16,882 nt of DNA. Source: Crocinitomicaceae bacterium. Its GTDB lineage: Bacteria > Bacteroidota > Bacteroidia > Flavobacteriales_D > Crocinitomicaceae. Positions within the stretch are counted from its first letter, which is position 1. Each line of letters begins with the position of its first letter. A model generated the notes under the pieces. That model searched no databases, was not told where the DNA came from, and was given only the letters and a program-made list of their open reading frames with translations. Below, one piece after another: positions 8,058 to 15,567 of this stretch. A program made the translations under genes and the position numbers. Location of the stretch: contig JAURHO010000020.1 in NCBI GenBank assembly GCA_030833265.1, positions 1-16,882 on the forward strand, in the 5' to 3' direction.

Positions 8058-8249
8058 TTATGCTTGTTTCACATTCACAGCATTCAAGCCTTTACGACCT
8101 TCTTGCAATTCGAATTCAACTTCGTCATTTTCTTTGATTTTGTCTACCAAACCGGTAACATGAACAAAATATTCTTTGTTCGTGTCTTCTTCAACGATGA
8201 AACCAAAACCTTTAGTTTCGTTGAAAAATTTTACATGTCCTTTACTCAT
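8058..8249 (-). CDS. cold-shock domain protein (CspA family)
   Basis: This 63-residue single cold-shock domain binds single-stranded RNA/DNA and probably acts as an RNA chaperone. The RNP1 motif KGFGFI (residues 13-18) and the RNP2-type YFVHV (27-31) are intact, preceded by VKFFN. The C-terminal EGRKGLNAVNV is typical of the Bacteroidota members of the family, which are slightly shorter than the ~70-residue E. coli CspA. A near-consensus -7 box (TACCTTTA on the - strand) at 8270-8277 would give only a short leader, unlike the long 5' UTR of E. coli cspA, so cold regulation through a leader is not evident. The gene has its own terminator. It follows the ABM-domain gene by 56 nt, with no terminator visible there, so read-through is possible. 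Confidence 0.95.
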   Translation of the reverse strand: MSKGHVKFFNETKGFGFIVEEDTNKEYFVHVTGLVDKIKENDEVEFELQEGRKGLNAVNVKQA

Positions 8250-8269
8250 TATGATAATATTAATTTCAG

Positions 8270-8277
8270 TAAAGGTA
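8270..8277 (-). promoter_or_regulatory. possible -7 element for the cold-shock gene
   Basis: TACCTTTA on the - strand matches TAnnTTTG at all fixed positions but the last, and lies 21 nt upstream of the cold-shock ATG. No convincing -33 element is seen. Confidence 0.3.
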
Positions 8278-8305
8278 AGGACCTATTTTACTTATGCACT
8301 ATTTT

Positions 8306-8608
8306 TTACAGAATAAATCCGTTAAAATTTTCATTTAGGCTCCAGGCTTCGGCCCGCTGCGCAAACCAGGGCTTGATTTGAGGCCATATTGCTGAAAATA
8401 ATTCCGAATGCCGATAATTGTCTAAAGCAGCCTCATTTTCCCATTGAGAATAGGTAAAAATGACATTTGGCGCATCAATTGCGCTGAGTAATTTCATACC
8501 ATAGCAACCTGGAAAGTTTGAAACTTCGTGTTTGACGGTTTCAAAATGCGCGTAGAAGTCAGCCAAATGAGCCTCTTGAAAAGTCAGTTTAACTACTCTG
8601 GTGAGCAT
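8306..8608 (-). CDS. antibiotic biosynthesis monooxygenase (ABM)-domain protein
   Basis: This 100-residue protein has the pattern of the small dimeric alpha/beta-barrel ABM superfamily. There is an N-terminal strand (MLTRVVKLTF), a helix with FYAHFETVKHEVSNFPGC, a strand (VIFTYSQWEN), then AALDNYRHSELFSAIW, the usual WxxExALxxYRxSELF-type signature at about residues 56-73. Members include haem-degrading monooxygenases, quinol monooxygenases and many of unknown substrate; nothing here separates these. The start codon overlaps the stop of the upstream SAM-hydrolase-fold gene by one base (TGATG), so the two proteins are probably translationally coupled and may act together. Confidence 0.82.
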   Translation of the reverse strand: MLTRVVKLTFQEAHLADFYAHFETVKHEVSNFPGCYGMKLLSAIDAPNVIFTYSQWENEAALDNYRHSELFSAIWPQIKPWFAQRAEAWSLNENFNGFIL

Positions 8609-9459
8609 CAGAATAAAGATTGGATGTTTTCTTTGGAGCCTTGTGGGGTAAATTCAATATGAACTGGGTCACCGATGCGCATCCCAAAAAGCTTGCTTGC
8701 TCCGCCAAAGCCTTGATTGGCTCCGCGATTGATCGCGATTTCAAGCAGGCCTGCGCTATTGAACAAGGCTACCCTTTCTCCTTGTGAAACGGCGTTGTAG
8801 GTTTCTGAAATGACGTCGATGAAATATTCCTTCTTCATGTATTTGATGGTAAAAGGAATATCCGAGCCAAAACGTAGGAAGTCAGCCTTAGTGATATTGG
8901 TAATGAGGTTTCCGAAGGCGTCGATGTGCACCACCGCCCCACGGATCAAAAGCTGATCAATAGCAGGTTTGTGTTCAAAGGCGCGTTTGTAAGCGCGTGT
9001 TGGCTCGGCAAAAGAAGATACAGCTTCTTTGTTGGCAATTTTTGCTGCTAACTCAACAAAACAATTTTTCTCAGTGAAGCGCCAGGCTTCTTTTTGTTGC
9101 GCAATAGCGGAGTAGGTATAAAATTCGTCTGGAAACTCTTCATCGAGTAAACTGCCGAAAAAACCGTTGTCTGAACAAATGAAATAGTGGCCTTTGTATT
9201 TCATGATGGCCGGCAAAGATTCTCGACCTTGTTCAAAATTGGGTTCGGCATCTACGCCGATGATATGGATGCTGCCTTCCGGGAAGTCTTGAAAGCAGCA
9301 GCGCAACTGAAAAGCGGCCTCGCTGACATTAAACGGGGTAATGTGATGGGTAATATCAATCATGTGCGCTCCGGGGAGAACCTTGAGCAAAGCTCCTTTG
9401 ATGGCTGCAACATAGTAATCTTGGTAGCCGTTGTCTGTGGTGAGCGTTATGATTTGCAT
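8608..9459 (-). CDS. SAM hydrolase / SAM hydroxide adenosyltransferase family protein (DUF62 fold)
   Basis: This 283-residue protein matches the family that hydrolyses S-adenosylmethionine to adenosine and methionine, related to fluorinase and chlorinase. The N-terminal TLTTDNGYQDYYVAAIKG (residues 5-22), IDITHHITPFNVSEAAF (34-50) and PEGSIHIIGVD (60-70, with the expected Asp at 70) fit the catalytic domain. The C-terminal domain has GAVVHIDAFGNLITNI (174-189) and FNSAGLLEIAINRG (233-246). The FHGRD-type motif carrying a catalytic histidine in characterised members is not found: the equivalent stretch reads FTEKNCFVELAAKI (about 128-141). Hydrolase activity is therefore uncertain. Length is normal. 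It is the first gene of a pair with the ABM-domain gene, and a good TAnnTTTG box lies upstream. Confidence 0.88.
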   Translation of the reverse strand: MQIITLTTDNGYQDYYVAAIKGALLKVLPGAHMIDITHHITPFNVSEAAFQLRCCFQDFPEGSIHIIGVDAEPNFEQGRESLPAIMKYKGHYFICSDNGFFGSLLDEEFPDEFYTYSAIAQQKEAWRFTEKNCFVELAAKIANKEAVSSFAEPTRAYKRAFEHKPAIDQLLIRGAVVHIDAFGNLITNITKADFLRFGSDIPFTIKYMKKEYFIDVISETYNAVSQGERVALFNSAGLLEIAINRGANQGFGGASKLFGMRIGDPVHIEFTPQGSKENIQSLF

Positions 9460-9500
9460 AGCTTCAGAGGCACTTTGTGCTCAGAAATTTATAATTTTAC

Positions 9501-9536
9501 CAAAAGTAATTGAAATCACTAAAAACGCTTCACAAA
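9501..9536 (-). promoter_or_regulatory. predicted promoter for the SAM-hydrolase-fold/ABM gene pair
   Basis: On the - strand a TTTG (9536-9533) and a perfect TAnnTTTG element, TACTTTTG (9508-9501), are separated by 24 nt, close to the usual Bacteroidota -33/-7 spacing. The predicted leader is about 35-40 nt. It lies in the 90-nt divergent region shared with phoH. The best + strand box there is TAATTTTA (9492-9499), which is weaker and without a well-placed -33 element. Confidence 0.5.
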
Positions 9537-9549
9537 TAACAGAAATAAA

Positions 9550-10551
9550 TTGAGTTCAGGACAACGTCATATCAGCATAGAGGGTCTGAATCCGGCCGAA
9601 ATCTATGGCATCAACAATATCAATCTGAAGCACATCAAAAGCTATTTCCCCAAGCTAAAGGTAATTGCACGAGGAAATGAGTTAAATATTGCCGGAGATG
9701 ACGAAGTGATGGACGAATTTGAGCGCAAATTTGCCTTGTTTGTGCAGCACTTTCACAGCTATAATACGCTCACTGAAAACAACATTGACAACCTCATGTT
9801 GCAAGACGGTGCCAAAATGCTTTCCCATGACGATGGCTCTGAAACTTTGGTACACGGCAATGGCGGTGTCAAAATAAAAGCCCGCACGGTCAACCAAAAG
9901 AAATTAGTGCAGGCTGTTTTGCAATCCGATATGGTCTTTGCAGTTGGCCCTGCTGGTACCGGCAAAACCTATACAGCTGTTGCTATGGCTGTCAAGGCCT
10001 TAAAGGCCAAAGAAGTCAAGCGCATCATCTTAACCCGCCCCGCTGTTGAAGCTGGTGAAAACCTTGGTTTCTTACCCGGAGACCTCAAAGAAAAGCTCGA
10101 TCCATACCTCATGCCGCTCTACGATGCCCTCCGTGACATGATTCCGGCTGAAAAGTTAGCCGACATGATCGAATTTGGTGTCATTGAAATCGCACCTTTG
10201 GCTTTCATGCGCGGCCGCACCCTCGACAAAGCGTTTGTCATTTTGGATGAAGCACAAAATACCACCCAAATGCAAATGAAGATGTTCCTGACCCGAATGG
10301 GCATGACCGCCAAATTTGTCATTACAGGCGATATGTCTCAGGTCGATTTACCTTCCAAGCAACGCTCAGGTTTGGCCTACGCACTTGATGTCCTCAAAGA
10401 TATCGACGACATTCAAATTGTACGCCTTGGCCAATCCGATGTCATTCGTCACCGTTTGGTAAAACAAATCATCGAAGCTTTCGATGTCGCCGAACAACAA
10501 GCCAAACAAGAAAAAGAAGAAAAACGCGCTCAAAAAGAAACTCAACACTAA
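9550..10551 (+). CDS. phoH: PhoH family ATPase
   Basis: This 333-residue PhoH-family P-loop ATPase has a Walker A motif GPAGTGKT at residues 133-140 and a Walker B region VILDEAQN at 230-237, followed by TGDMSQVDLP (sensor-like) and RSGLAYALDVL, all typical. The N-terminal KH-like segment (EGLNPAEIYGINN) is also normal. PhoH proteins bind ATP and probably RNA; their exact cellular role remains unclear, and the phosphate-starvation link comes from E. coli. No ATG is available near the conserved N-terminus and the next Met codon is at residue 54, so the TTG at 9550 is the best start. The tail after residue ~315 is highly charged (Lys/Glu/Gln-rich). purC follows after 15 nt, suggesting co-transcription. 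Confidence 0.95.
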   Translation: MSSGQRHISIEGLNPAEIYGINNINLKHIKSYFPKLKVIARGNELNIAGDDEVMDEFERKFALFVQHFHSYNTLTENNIDNLMLQDGAKMLSHDDGSETLVHGNGGVKIKARTVNQKKLVQAVLQSDMVFAVGPAGTGKTYTAVAMAVKALKAKEVKRIILTRPAVEAGENLGFLPGDLKEKLDPYLMPLYDALRDMIPAEKLADMIEFGVIEIAPLAFMRGRTLDKAFVILDEAQNTTQMQMKMFLTRMGMTAKFVITGDMSQVDLPSKQRSGLAYALDVLKDIDDIQIVRLGQSDVIRHRLVKQIIEAFDVAEQQAKQEKEEKRAQKETQH

Positions 10552-10566
10552 TTACCCTAAAAAAAT

Positions 10567-11511
10567 ATGCAAGCCCTCACCAGTAATTCATTTCACTTCA
10601 AAGGACAAACCAAAGTTTACAACGGCAAAGTGCGTGACGTCTATACCCTCGAGAATGGTCTTCTTGTAATGGTAGCCTCTGACCGCATTTCGGCATTTGA
10701 CCACATTTTGCCAAAAGGAATTCCTTTCAAAGGTCAGGTGCTCAATCAGGTAGCTACACTTTTCTTAGATGCCACCAAAGACATCGTTCCGAATTGGCTC
10801 ATCGCGACACCAGATCCGTCTGTCGCTATTGGTCATGCTTGTGAGCCAATCCGCATTGAAATGGTGATCCGTGGTTATTTGGCGGGCCATTCTGCCCGAG
10901 AATACAAGGCCGGAAAACGCGTCCTGTGTGGTGTTGCTTTGCCTGAAGGGCTCAAAGAAAACGACCGCTTACCAGCGCCAATTATTACCCCGGCAACCAA
11001 AGCCGAAGAAGGACACGACGAAGATATTTCAAGAGAAGATATTTTAGCCCGCGGTTTGGTGGCGCCAGAAATTTACGCACAAATGGAAGCTTACACGCAT
11101 GCCTTGTTTGAAAGAGGAACACAAATGGCAGCAGCAAGGGGTCTTATTTTAGTAGACACCAAATACGAGTTTGGCCTTAGAAATGGAGAAGTGATTTTAA
11201 TTGATGAAATCCATACCCCAGATTCTTCTCGCTATTTCTACGCCGATGGCTATGAAGAACGCCAAGCAAAAGGGGAGCCTCAAAAACAATTATCCAAAGA
11301 ATTTGTAAGACAATGGCTCATTGAAAATGGTTTCCAAGGTCTTGAAGGTCAACAAATGCCCAATATGCCCGACGAATTTGTCCAAACCATTTCAGACAGA
11401 TACATCGAGTTGTTTGAGCGCATTACGGGTCAAGATTTCCAAAAAGCAGCTACTTCAGACATCGTTGCACGCATCGAGCAAAATGTCAATGCCTACCTAG
11501 AAAAACTATAA
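10567..11511 (+). CDS. purC: phosphoribosylaminoimidazole-succinocarboxamide synthase (SAICAR synthetase)
   Basis: This 314-residue cytoplasmic enzyme joins CAIR and aspartate with ATP to form SAICAR in de novo purine synthesis. Diagnostic motifs are GKVRDVY (20-26), ASDRISAFDHILPKGIPFKG (37-56), IRGYLAGHS (101-109), the ITPATKAEEGHDE region (140-152) and VDTKYEFG (196-203). At 314 residues it is the longer form, like the fungal enzyme, and not the ~237-residue E. coli form. The ATG is preceded by an A-rich stretch with no Shine-Dalgarno. panB begins 3 nt after its stop, so the two are co-transcribed although they serve different pathways. Confidence 0.97.
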   Translation: MQALTSNSFHFKGQTKVYNGKVRDVYTLENGLLVMVASDRISAFDHILPKGIPFKGQVLNQVATLFLDATKDIVPNWLIATPDPSVAIGHACEPIRIEMVIRGYLAGHSAREYKAGKRVLCGVALPEGLKENDRLPAPIITPATKAEEGHDEDISREDILARGLVAPEIYAQMEAYTHALFERGTQMAAARGLILVDTKYEFGLRNGEVILIDEIHTPDSSRYFYADGYEERQAKGEPQKQLSKEFVRQWLIENGFQGLEGQQMPNMPDEFVQTISDRYIELFERITGQDFQKAATSDIVARIEQNVNAYLEKL

Positions 11512-11514
11512 ATC

Positions 11515-12333
11515 ATGTCTGTACACGCCAGCAACCCTAAAAAAATCACCACACATACTTTGCTTGAAATGAAGCAGAGTGGCCAGAAAATCTCGATGCT
11601 CACGGCCTATGACTACTCGATGGCACGCATTGTGGATGAAGCAAATATCGATGTCATTTTAGTTGGAGATTCCGCCTCAAACGTCATGGCTGGTCATGAA
11701 ACTACATTGCCTATCACGCTCGACCAAATGATTTACCATGCTTCAAGCGTGGTCAGAGCGGTCAAAAGATCATTAGTGGTTGTCGACATGCCTTTTGGTT
11801 CATATCAAGGAAACTCTAAAGAAGCTTTATCGAGTGCTATTAAAATCATGAAAGAATCGGGTGGGCATGCCGTAAAAATGGAAGGCGGCCAAGAAATCCT
11901 AGATTCAATCAAAAGAATTTTAACTGCCGGCATTCCTGTCATGGGGCATCTTGGCCTGACACCGCAGTCGATCTATAAATTTGGCACCTACGTTGTTCGT
12001 GCCAAAGAAGATGAAGAAGCGCAAAGGCTTATTGAAGATGCCAAAGCACTTGAAGAGGTCGGATGTTTTGCCATTGTATTAGAAAAAATACCTGCAGCCC
12101 TAGCCGCAAAGGTAGCCCAGATGGTCAATATTCCTGTTATTGGCATTGGTGCTGGTAATGGTGTAGACGGCCAGGTGCTAGTCATTCACGACATGTTGGG
12201 CATCAACAATGAGTTCAACCCGCGTTTTTTACGCAAATACAACAATTTGCACCAACACATGCTTCAAGCTTTTGAAGCCTACAAAAAAGATGTGCAATCC
12301 GGAGACTTCCCGAATGCTACTGAATCTTATTAA
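11515..12333 (+). CDS. panB: 3-methyl-2-oxobutanoate hydroxymethyltransferase
   Basis: This 272-residue cytoplasmic enzyme transfers a hydroxymethyl group from methylene-tetrahydrofolate to alpha-ketoisovalerate, giving ketopantoate, the first committed step of pantothenate and CoA synthesis. It has the expected TIM-barrel motifs: LTAYDYSMARI (29-39), VGDSASNVMAGHETTLPIT (50-68) with metal-ligand Asp52, VVDMPFGSYQ (89-98) with Asp91, MEGG (122-125), GHLGLTPQS (144-152), the catalytic Glu at IVLEKIP (Glu190) and IGIGAG (209-214). Length is normal. The end of the gene overlaps the start of the importer binding-protein gene by 20 nt. Confidence 0.97.
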   Translation: MSVHASNPKKITTHTLLEMKQSGQKISMLTAYDYSMARIVDEANIDVILVGDSASNVMAGHETTLPITLDQMIYHASSVVRAVKRSLVVVDMPFGSYQGNSKEALSSAIKIMKESGGHAVKMEGGQEILDSIKRILTAGIPVMGHLGLTPQSIYKFGTYVVRAKEDEEAQRLIEDAKALEEVGCFAIVLEKIPAALAAKVAQMVNIPVIGIGAGNGVDGQVLVIHDMLGINNEFNPRFLRKYNNLHQHMLQAFEAYKKDVQSGDFPNATESY

Positions 12334-13366
12334 GGCGGCTTTCATTGGATGTATCTTCATCCTATTTTCTTGTGGAACTGCTCAAAAAGAACAGACTTCA
12401 GCAGGAGGAAACCTTTGTAAGCATAGTCAATTACTAGAAATTTATCCGAATGCTCAGGGCTATGCTATTCGCATTAATAACCCGGAGCAACCAGAGCAGC
12501 CTTTCAACCTGAGTGTAAACAATTCCTATGGGCGCATCGCATTATTAAGTGCTACTCATGTGGGCATGATGGCTGCCATTCAGCAACAAGCTGCAATCTG
12601 TGCTATTCCAGATGCACAATTTTTGTACGACGCATCCTTGCGCAGGGCCGTTCGCAAAGGCAAAGTTGCAGATCTCAAAAGTGAGGCTTCTATTTCAGTT
12701 GAGAAGTTATTGGCAAAAAAAACGCAAGTGTTGGTATATAGTGGTTTTGGCAATGAGCAAACTCAAATTCAGCGCCTCAATCGAATTGGTATTCAGTGCA
12801 TTCCAAATTTCGAATGGCGAGAAACCAATCCTTTAGCGCGTGCTGAATGGGTGCTGTTATTTGGTGTCTTAACTGGTCAGATTGCGGAGGCGCAACACTA
12901 TTTCAATCGCGTAGCAGCCAATTATGAGCGCATCAAGGAGCAAGAAAAATTAGGAAATCAAAACCCATTATTGATCAGTGGTTATATTTACGGCGATCAG
13001 TGGGTAGCACCTGCGGGGCAAAGTTTTGAAGCCACCTTCTACAAAGATGCAGGTTTCCGTTATTATTTTGATCGCCAACCAGGTACAGGAAGTTGTTTCA
13101 GTAGCATTGCACAGGTCTTGACGAAAAGTGCTGAGGTAGTCTATTGGATTAACCCAGCAAAACCTTCCCGAGCGGCCTTATTGCAAGAATTTCCAAAGTA
13201 CAGTCATTTTCCGTTTTTCAATAAACGCATTTTCTGTTATACCCACCAGACCAACAAATATTGGGAGCAAGCAGCTGCACATCCCGATTGGATTCTATCT
13301 GATCTTAGACAGATAATAGCGGCAAAGCCAAAAAACATGCATTTTTACAAAGAATTGGCCCCATGA
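12314..13366 (+). CDS. lipoprotein ABC transporter substrate-binding protein (iron-chelate, haem or corrinoid type)
   Basis: This 350-residue protein is the binding component of the three-gene importer. The ATG at 12314 was chosen because it directly opens a lipoprotein signal peptide, with cleavage before Cys20 (LFSC; Phe at -2 is slightly unusual). The upstream in-frame start at 12209 would lie 125 nt inside panB and hide the signal. The mature part fits the two-lobed, helix-linked binding proteins of the FecB/BtuF (TroA-like) class: RIALLSATHVGMMAA, then VEKLLAKKTQVLVYSG, and near the C-terminus HPDWILSDLRQI. The substrate cannot be told from the sequence; no TonB receptor is adjacent. The gene overlaps panB by 20 nt and the permease by 4 nt (ATGA), which suggests translational coupling. 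Confidence 0.88.
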   Translation: MLLNLIKAAFIGCIFILFSCGTAQKEQTSAGGNLCKHSQLLEIYPNAQGYAIRINNPEQPEQPFNLSVNNSYGRIALLSATHVGMMAAIQQQAAICAIPDAQFLYDASLRRAVRKGKVADLKSEASISVEKLLAKKTQVLVYSGFGNEQTQIQRLNRIGIQCIPNFEWRETNPLARAEWVLLFGVLTGQIAEAQHYFNRVAANYERIKEQEKLGNQNPLLISGYIYGDQWVAPAGQSFEATFYKDAGFRYYFDRQPGTGSCFSSIAQVLTKSAEVVYWINPAKPSRAALLQEFPKYSHFPFFNKRIFCYTHQTNKYWEQAAAHPDWILSDLRQIIAAKPKNMHFYKELAP

Positions 13367-14310
13367 AACGGAACGTACTTTTCTTAGTCATCATCGCATT
13401 GGTCTTATTGGGCTGCAGTATGTTGCATCTTGGTCTCACAAATGTGCAAGCAGCAAACGCACAGGCTGCCATTCTTTTCAAAGAGTTTCGATTGCCGCGC
13501 TTGCTCAGTGCGCTTGTGGCCGGAGCAGGCTTATCTTTGAGTGGCTTATTGATGCAGAATTTATTTAGAAACCCAATGGCGGGGCCTTATGTATTAGGGA
13601 TCAACTCAGGTGCGAGTTTGACCACAGCGCTTTTCATGTTAGGTGGATTTCCGTTGATGGCACATAATTTTGGTTTAGTTGGTAGCGCCTTACTTGGTGC
13701 ATTTTTAGCGGCAAGTTTTATGTTTTTTGTTTCTTGGCGGGTTCAACAAACAACTGGTCTTTTATTGGTGGGCCTCATGTTTGCGAGCTTCACAGGCTCA
13801 ATAGAATCGGTATTACAAAGTTGGGCATCGCCTGAACAAGTGAAGCAGTTCTTTTTATGGAACATGGGTTCATTGCAGCAATTGAGTGCTGCGCAGATAC
13901 CGTGGTTGTTGTGCTTGTTCATAGGCGCTGTAATCTGGAGTTTCTTATTGGTGAAGTCCTTAAATGCTTTTGTGCTCGGTTCCGAACAAGCTTTTCAACT
14001 TGGTATCCGAACCCAACGCGTTCGCATTGCTATTTTGGCCATTACCGCAATTTTAGCAGGAAGCATTACCGCATTTTGTGGCCCCATTGCTTTTGTTGGC
14101 CTCGCGATTCCTAATTTGGGCAGGCAGCTTTTGCGCACCCAAGATCACCTTATACTCATTTTATTTTGCCTGCTTTTTGGCGCTTTATTTTTAGTGGCTT
14201 GCGACGTGCTGCTGCTCATCGGTGAACCTTACTTTAGTTTGCCAATAAATGTCCTGACCTCACTTATCGGGGCGCCTTATATTGCTTACCTTATCTTGCG
14301 GCGCTCATGA
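13363..14310 (+). CDS. FecCD/BtuC-family ABC transporter permease
   Basis: This 315-residue integral membrane protein belongs to the FecCD/BtuC family, with about nine or ten hydrophobic spans. Diagnostic stretches are FKEFRLPRLLSALVAGAGLSLSG (about 40-62), LFRNPMAGPYVLGINSGASL (66-85), GPIAFVGLAIPNLGRQLL (about 241-258, the coupling region with the ATPase) and the end PINVLTSLIGAPYIAYLIL. Length is close to BtuC (326). It imports the ligand presented by the preceding binding protein, driven by the following ATPase. Start and stop codons overlap both neighbours by 4 nt (ATGA), a typical tightly coupled importer set. Confidence 0.95.
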   Translation: MKRNVLFLVIIALVLLGCSMLHLGLTNVQAANAQAAILFKEFRLPRLLSALVAGAGLSLSGLLMQNLFRNPMAGPYVLGINSGASLTTALFMLGGFPLMAHNFGLVGSALLGAFLAASFMFFVSWRVQQTTGLLLVGLMFASFTGSIESVLQSWASPEQVKQFFLWNMGSLQQLSAAQIPWLLCLFIGAVIWSFLLVKSLNAFVLGSEQAFQLGIRTQRVRIAILAITAILAGSITAFCGPIAFVGLAIPNLGRQLLRTQDHLILILFCLLFGALFLVACDVLLLIGEPYFSLPINVLTSLIGAPYIAYLILRRS

Positions 14311-15017
14311 TTCATTTCAAACAAACTCAAATAGGTTATCTGCAAACCATTTGCACGATCAACGAGCTCAAACTTGAAGCGGGCAAGGTATATGCGCTCT
14401 TAGGTTTAAATGGTGCTGGAAAATCTACGCTACTCAAGTCAATGGCTGCTCAGTTACCTTTATTGGGCGGTGAGCTTTTGCTCAATGAATATCCTGTGGC
14501 TCAGTTGCGTAAAGATGCTGCTTTAAGAGCGCGTCAAATTTCATTTGTAGCTAGCCATTTTGACGGGGTAGAGCACTTGCAGGTCCAAGATTATATTGGT
14601 TTGGGTAGATTGCCTTACGCAAATAGCTTTGGTCGTTTGAGTCGCTTGGATGAGCAAGAAGTTAGGCAGGTAATGGAATTACTGAATATTCAACATTTGG
14701 CGCACAAAGAGACCCGAGCATTAAGCGATGGAGAGCGGCAAATGGTGAGTTTGGCCAGGGCTTTCGTTCAAGATACGCCTATTTTGCTCCTTGACGAGCC
14801 AGCGAGTTATTTGGACTTTTTAAACCGAGAAAACCTGTTGTTGTCTTTACTGAGTTGGGCGAAACAGTCCAATAAATGCGTGGTACTTTCGAGCCACGAC
14901 ATCGATTTATGCCTAGAACACCAGCTTCCTATTTTGGCATTGGCTGGTGGTCAAATTCATCAGCTCCTAGATTTACCGAAAAAAGAAGTGCTTTCTATTT
15001 TGCTTAAATGGTCATGA
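14307..15017 (+). CDS. ABC transporter ATP-binding protein of the iron-chelate/haem/corrinoid importer
   Basis: This 236-residue ATPase has Walker A GLNGAGKST (33-41), signature LSDGERQ (139-145, a variant of LSGGQ), Walker B ILLLDEP (159-165), a D-loop after SYLD and the switch histidine in SSHD (His197). The Q-loop glutamine usual in FecE/BtuD (VPQ) is absent: the equivalent stretch reads ISFVASHFDGVEHLQVQD (about 78-95). A Thr or Ser at this place together with an LSDGERQ signature is, from memory, a feature of a Bacteroidota subgroup of these ATPases. Its 3' end overlaps the convergent frr gene by 14 nt, and no terminator is seen between them. Confidence 0.95.
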   Translation: MIHFKQTQIGYLQTICTINELKLEAGKVYALLGLNGAGKSTLLKSMAAQLPLLGGELLLNEYPVAQLRKDAALRARQISFVASHFDGVEHLQVQDYIGLGRLPYANSFGRLSRLDEQEVRQVMELLNIQHLAHKETRALSDGERQMVSLARAFVQDTPILLLDEPASYLDFLNRENLLLSLLSWAKQSNKCVVLSSHDIDLCLEHQLPILALAGGQIHQLLDLPKKEVLSILLKWS

Positions 15018-15567
15018 TATCTTTTTCCTTGAGCTCAACGAGGTCATCGACCTTTTTGATGTAACTATTGGTGATTTTTTGAACTTCTTCTTCAGCAACC
15101 TTTACAGCATCTTCAGAAAGCCCATCGTTTTTGAGATCCTTGATCATGTCGAGGGCATCTTTGCGATTGTTGCGGATACCTACTTTGGCTTGTTCAGCTT
15201 CAGCTTTCGCTTTTTTGACGAGGTCACGGCGACGCTCTTCAGTAAGTGGTGGAACCGAGATAATGAGTTGCTCCCCGTTATTTTGCGGATTCAGACCCAA
15301 GTTTGAATTGATGATGCCGCGAGCGATGTCATTGAGCAATTGCTTTTCCCATGGTTGGACAATGATGGTGCGGGCATCTGTGGTATTGACATTGGCAACT
15401 TGTTGTAAGGGCGTCATGGAGCCGTAATATTCGACCATAACACCGCCAAGCATAGCAGGGCTCGCCTTTCCTGCGCGGATTTTTGTAAGTTCATTTTCTA
15501 GGTGATTCAAGGTTTTTTGATTGGATTCCTTGAATTCGTCATAAATCATGGAAAGTTCTTCTGTCAT
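15004..15567 (-). CDS. frr: ribosome recycling factor
   Basis: This 187-residue factor, with EF-G, splits post-termination ribosomes. The family pattern is clear: HLENELTKIRAGKASPAML (23-41), NVNTTDARTIIVQPW (59-73), IARGIINSNLGLNPQNNG (81-98), ISVPPLTEERRRDLVKKAK (103-121) and a C-terminal three-helix bundle ending in KKVDDLVELKEKDIM. Length is normal for the family (~185). The ATG overlaps the pyrH stop by 4 nt (ATGA), the usual pyrH-frr arrangement. Confidence 0.97.
   Translation of the reverse strand: MTEELSMIYDEFKESNQKTLNHLENELTKIRAGKASPAMLGGVMVEYYGSMTPLQQVANVNTTDARTIIVQPWEKQLLNDIARGIINSNLGLNPQNNGEQLIISVPPLTEERRRDLVKKAKAEAEQAKVGIRNNRKDALDMIKDLKNDGLSEDAVKVAEEEVQKITNSYIKKVDDLVELKEKDIMTI

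Noticed and set aside
8250..8305. Long structured cold-shock leader or thermosensor upstream of the csp gene
   Set aside because: Only 56 nt separate the csp gene from its neighbour, and no convincing stem is visible there.
8022..8381. 119-codon open frame on the + strand across the cold-shock and ABM genes
   Set aside because: It is antisense to two recognised genes and crosses a terminator; it shows no domain.
12209..12313. Upstream in-frame start for the importer binding protein
   Set aside because: It lies deep inside panB and hides the lipoprotein signal; the ATG at 12314 opens directly into the signal peptide.
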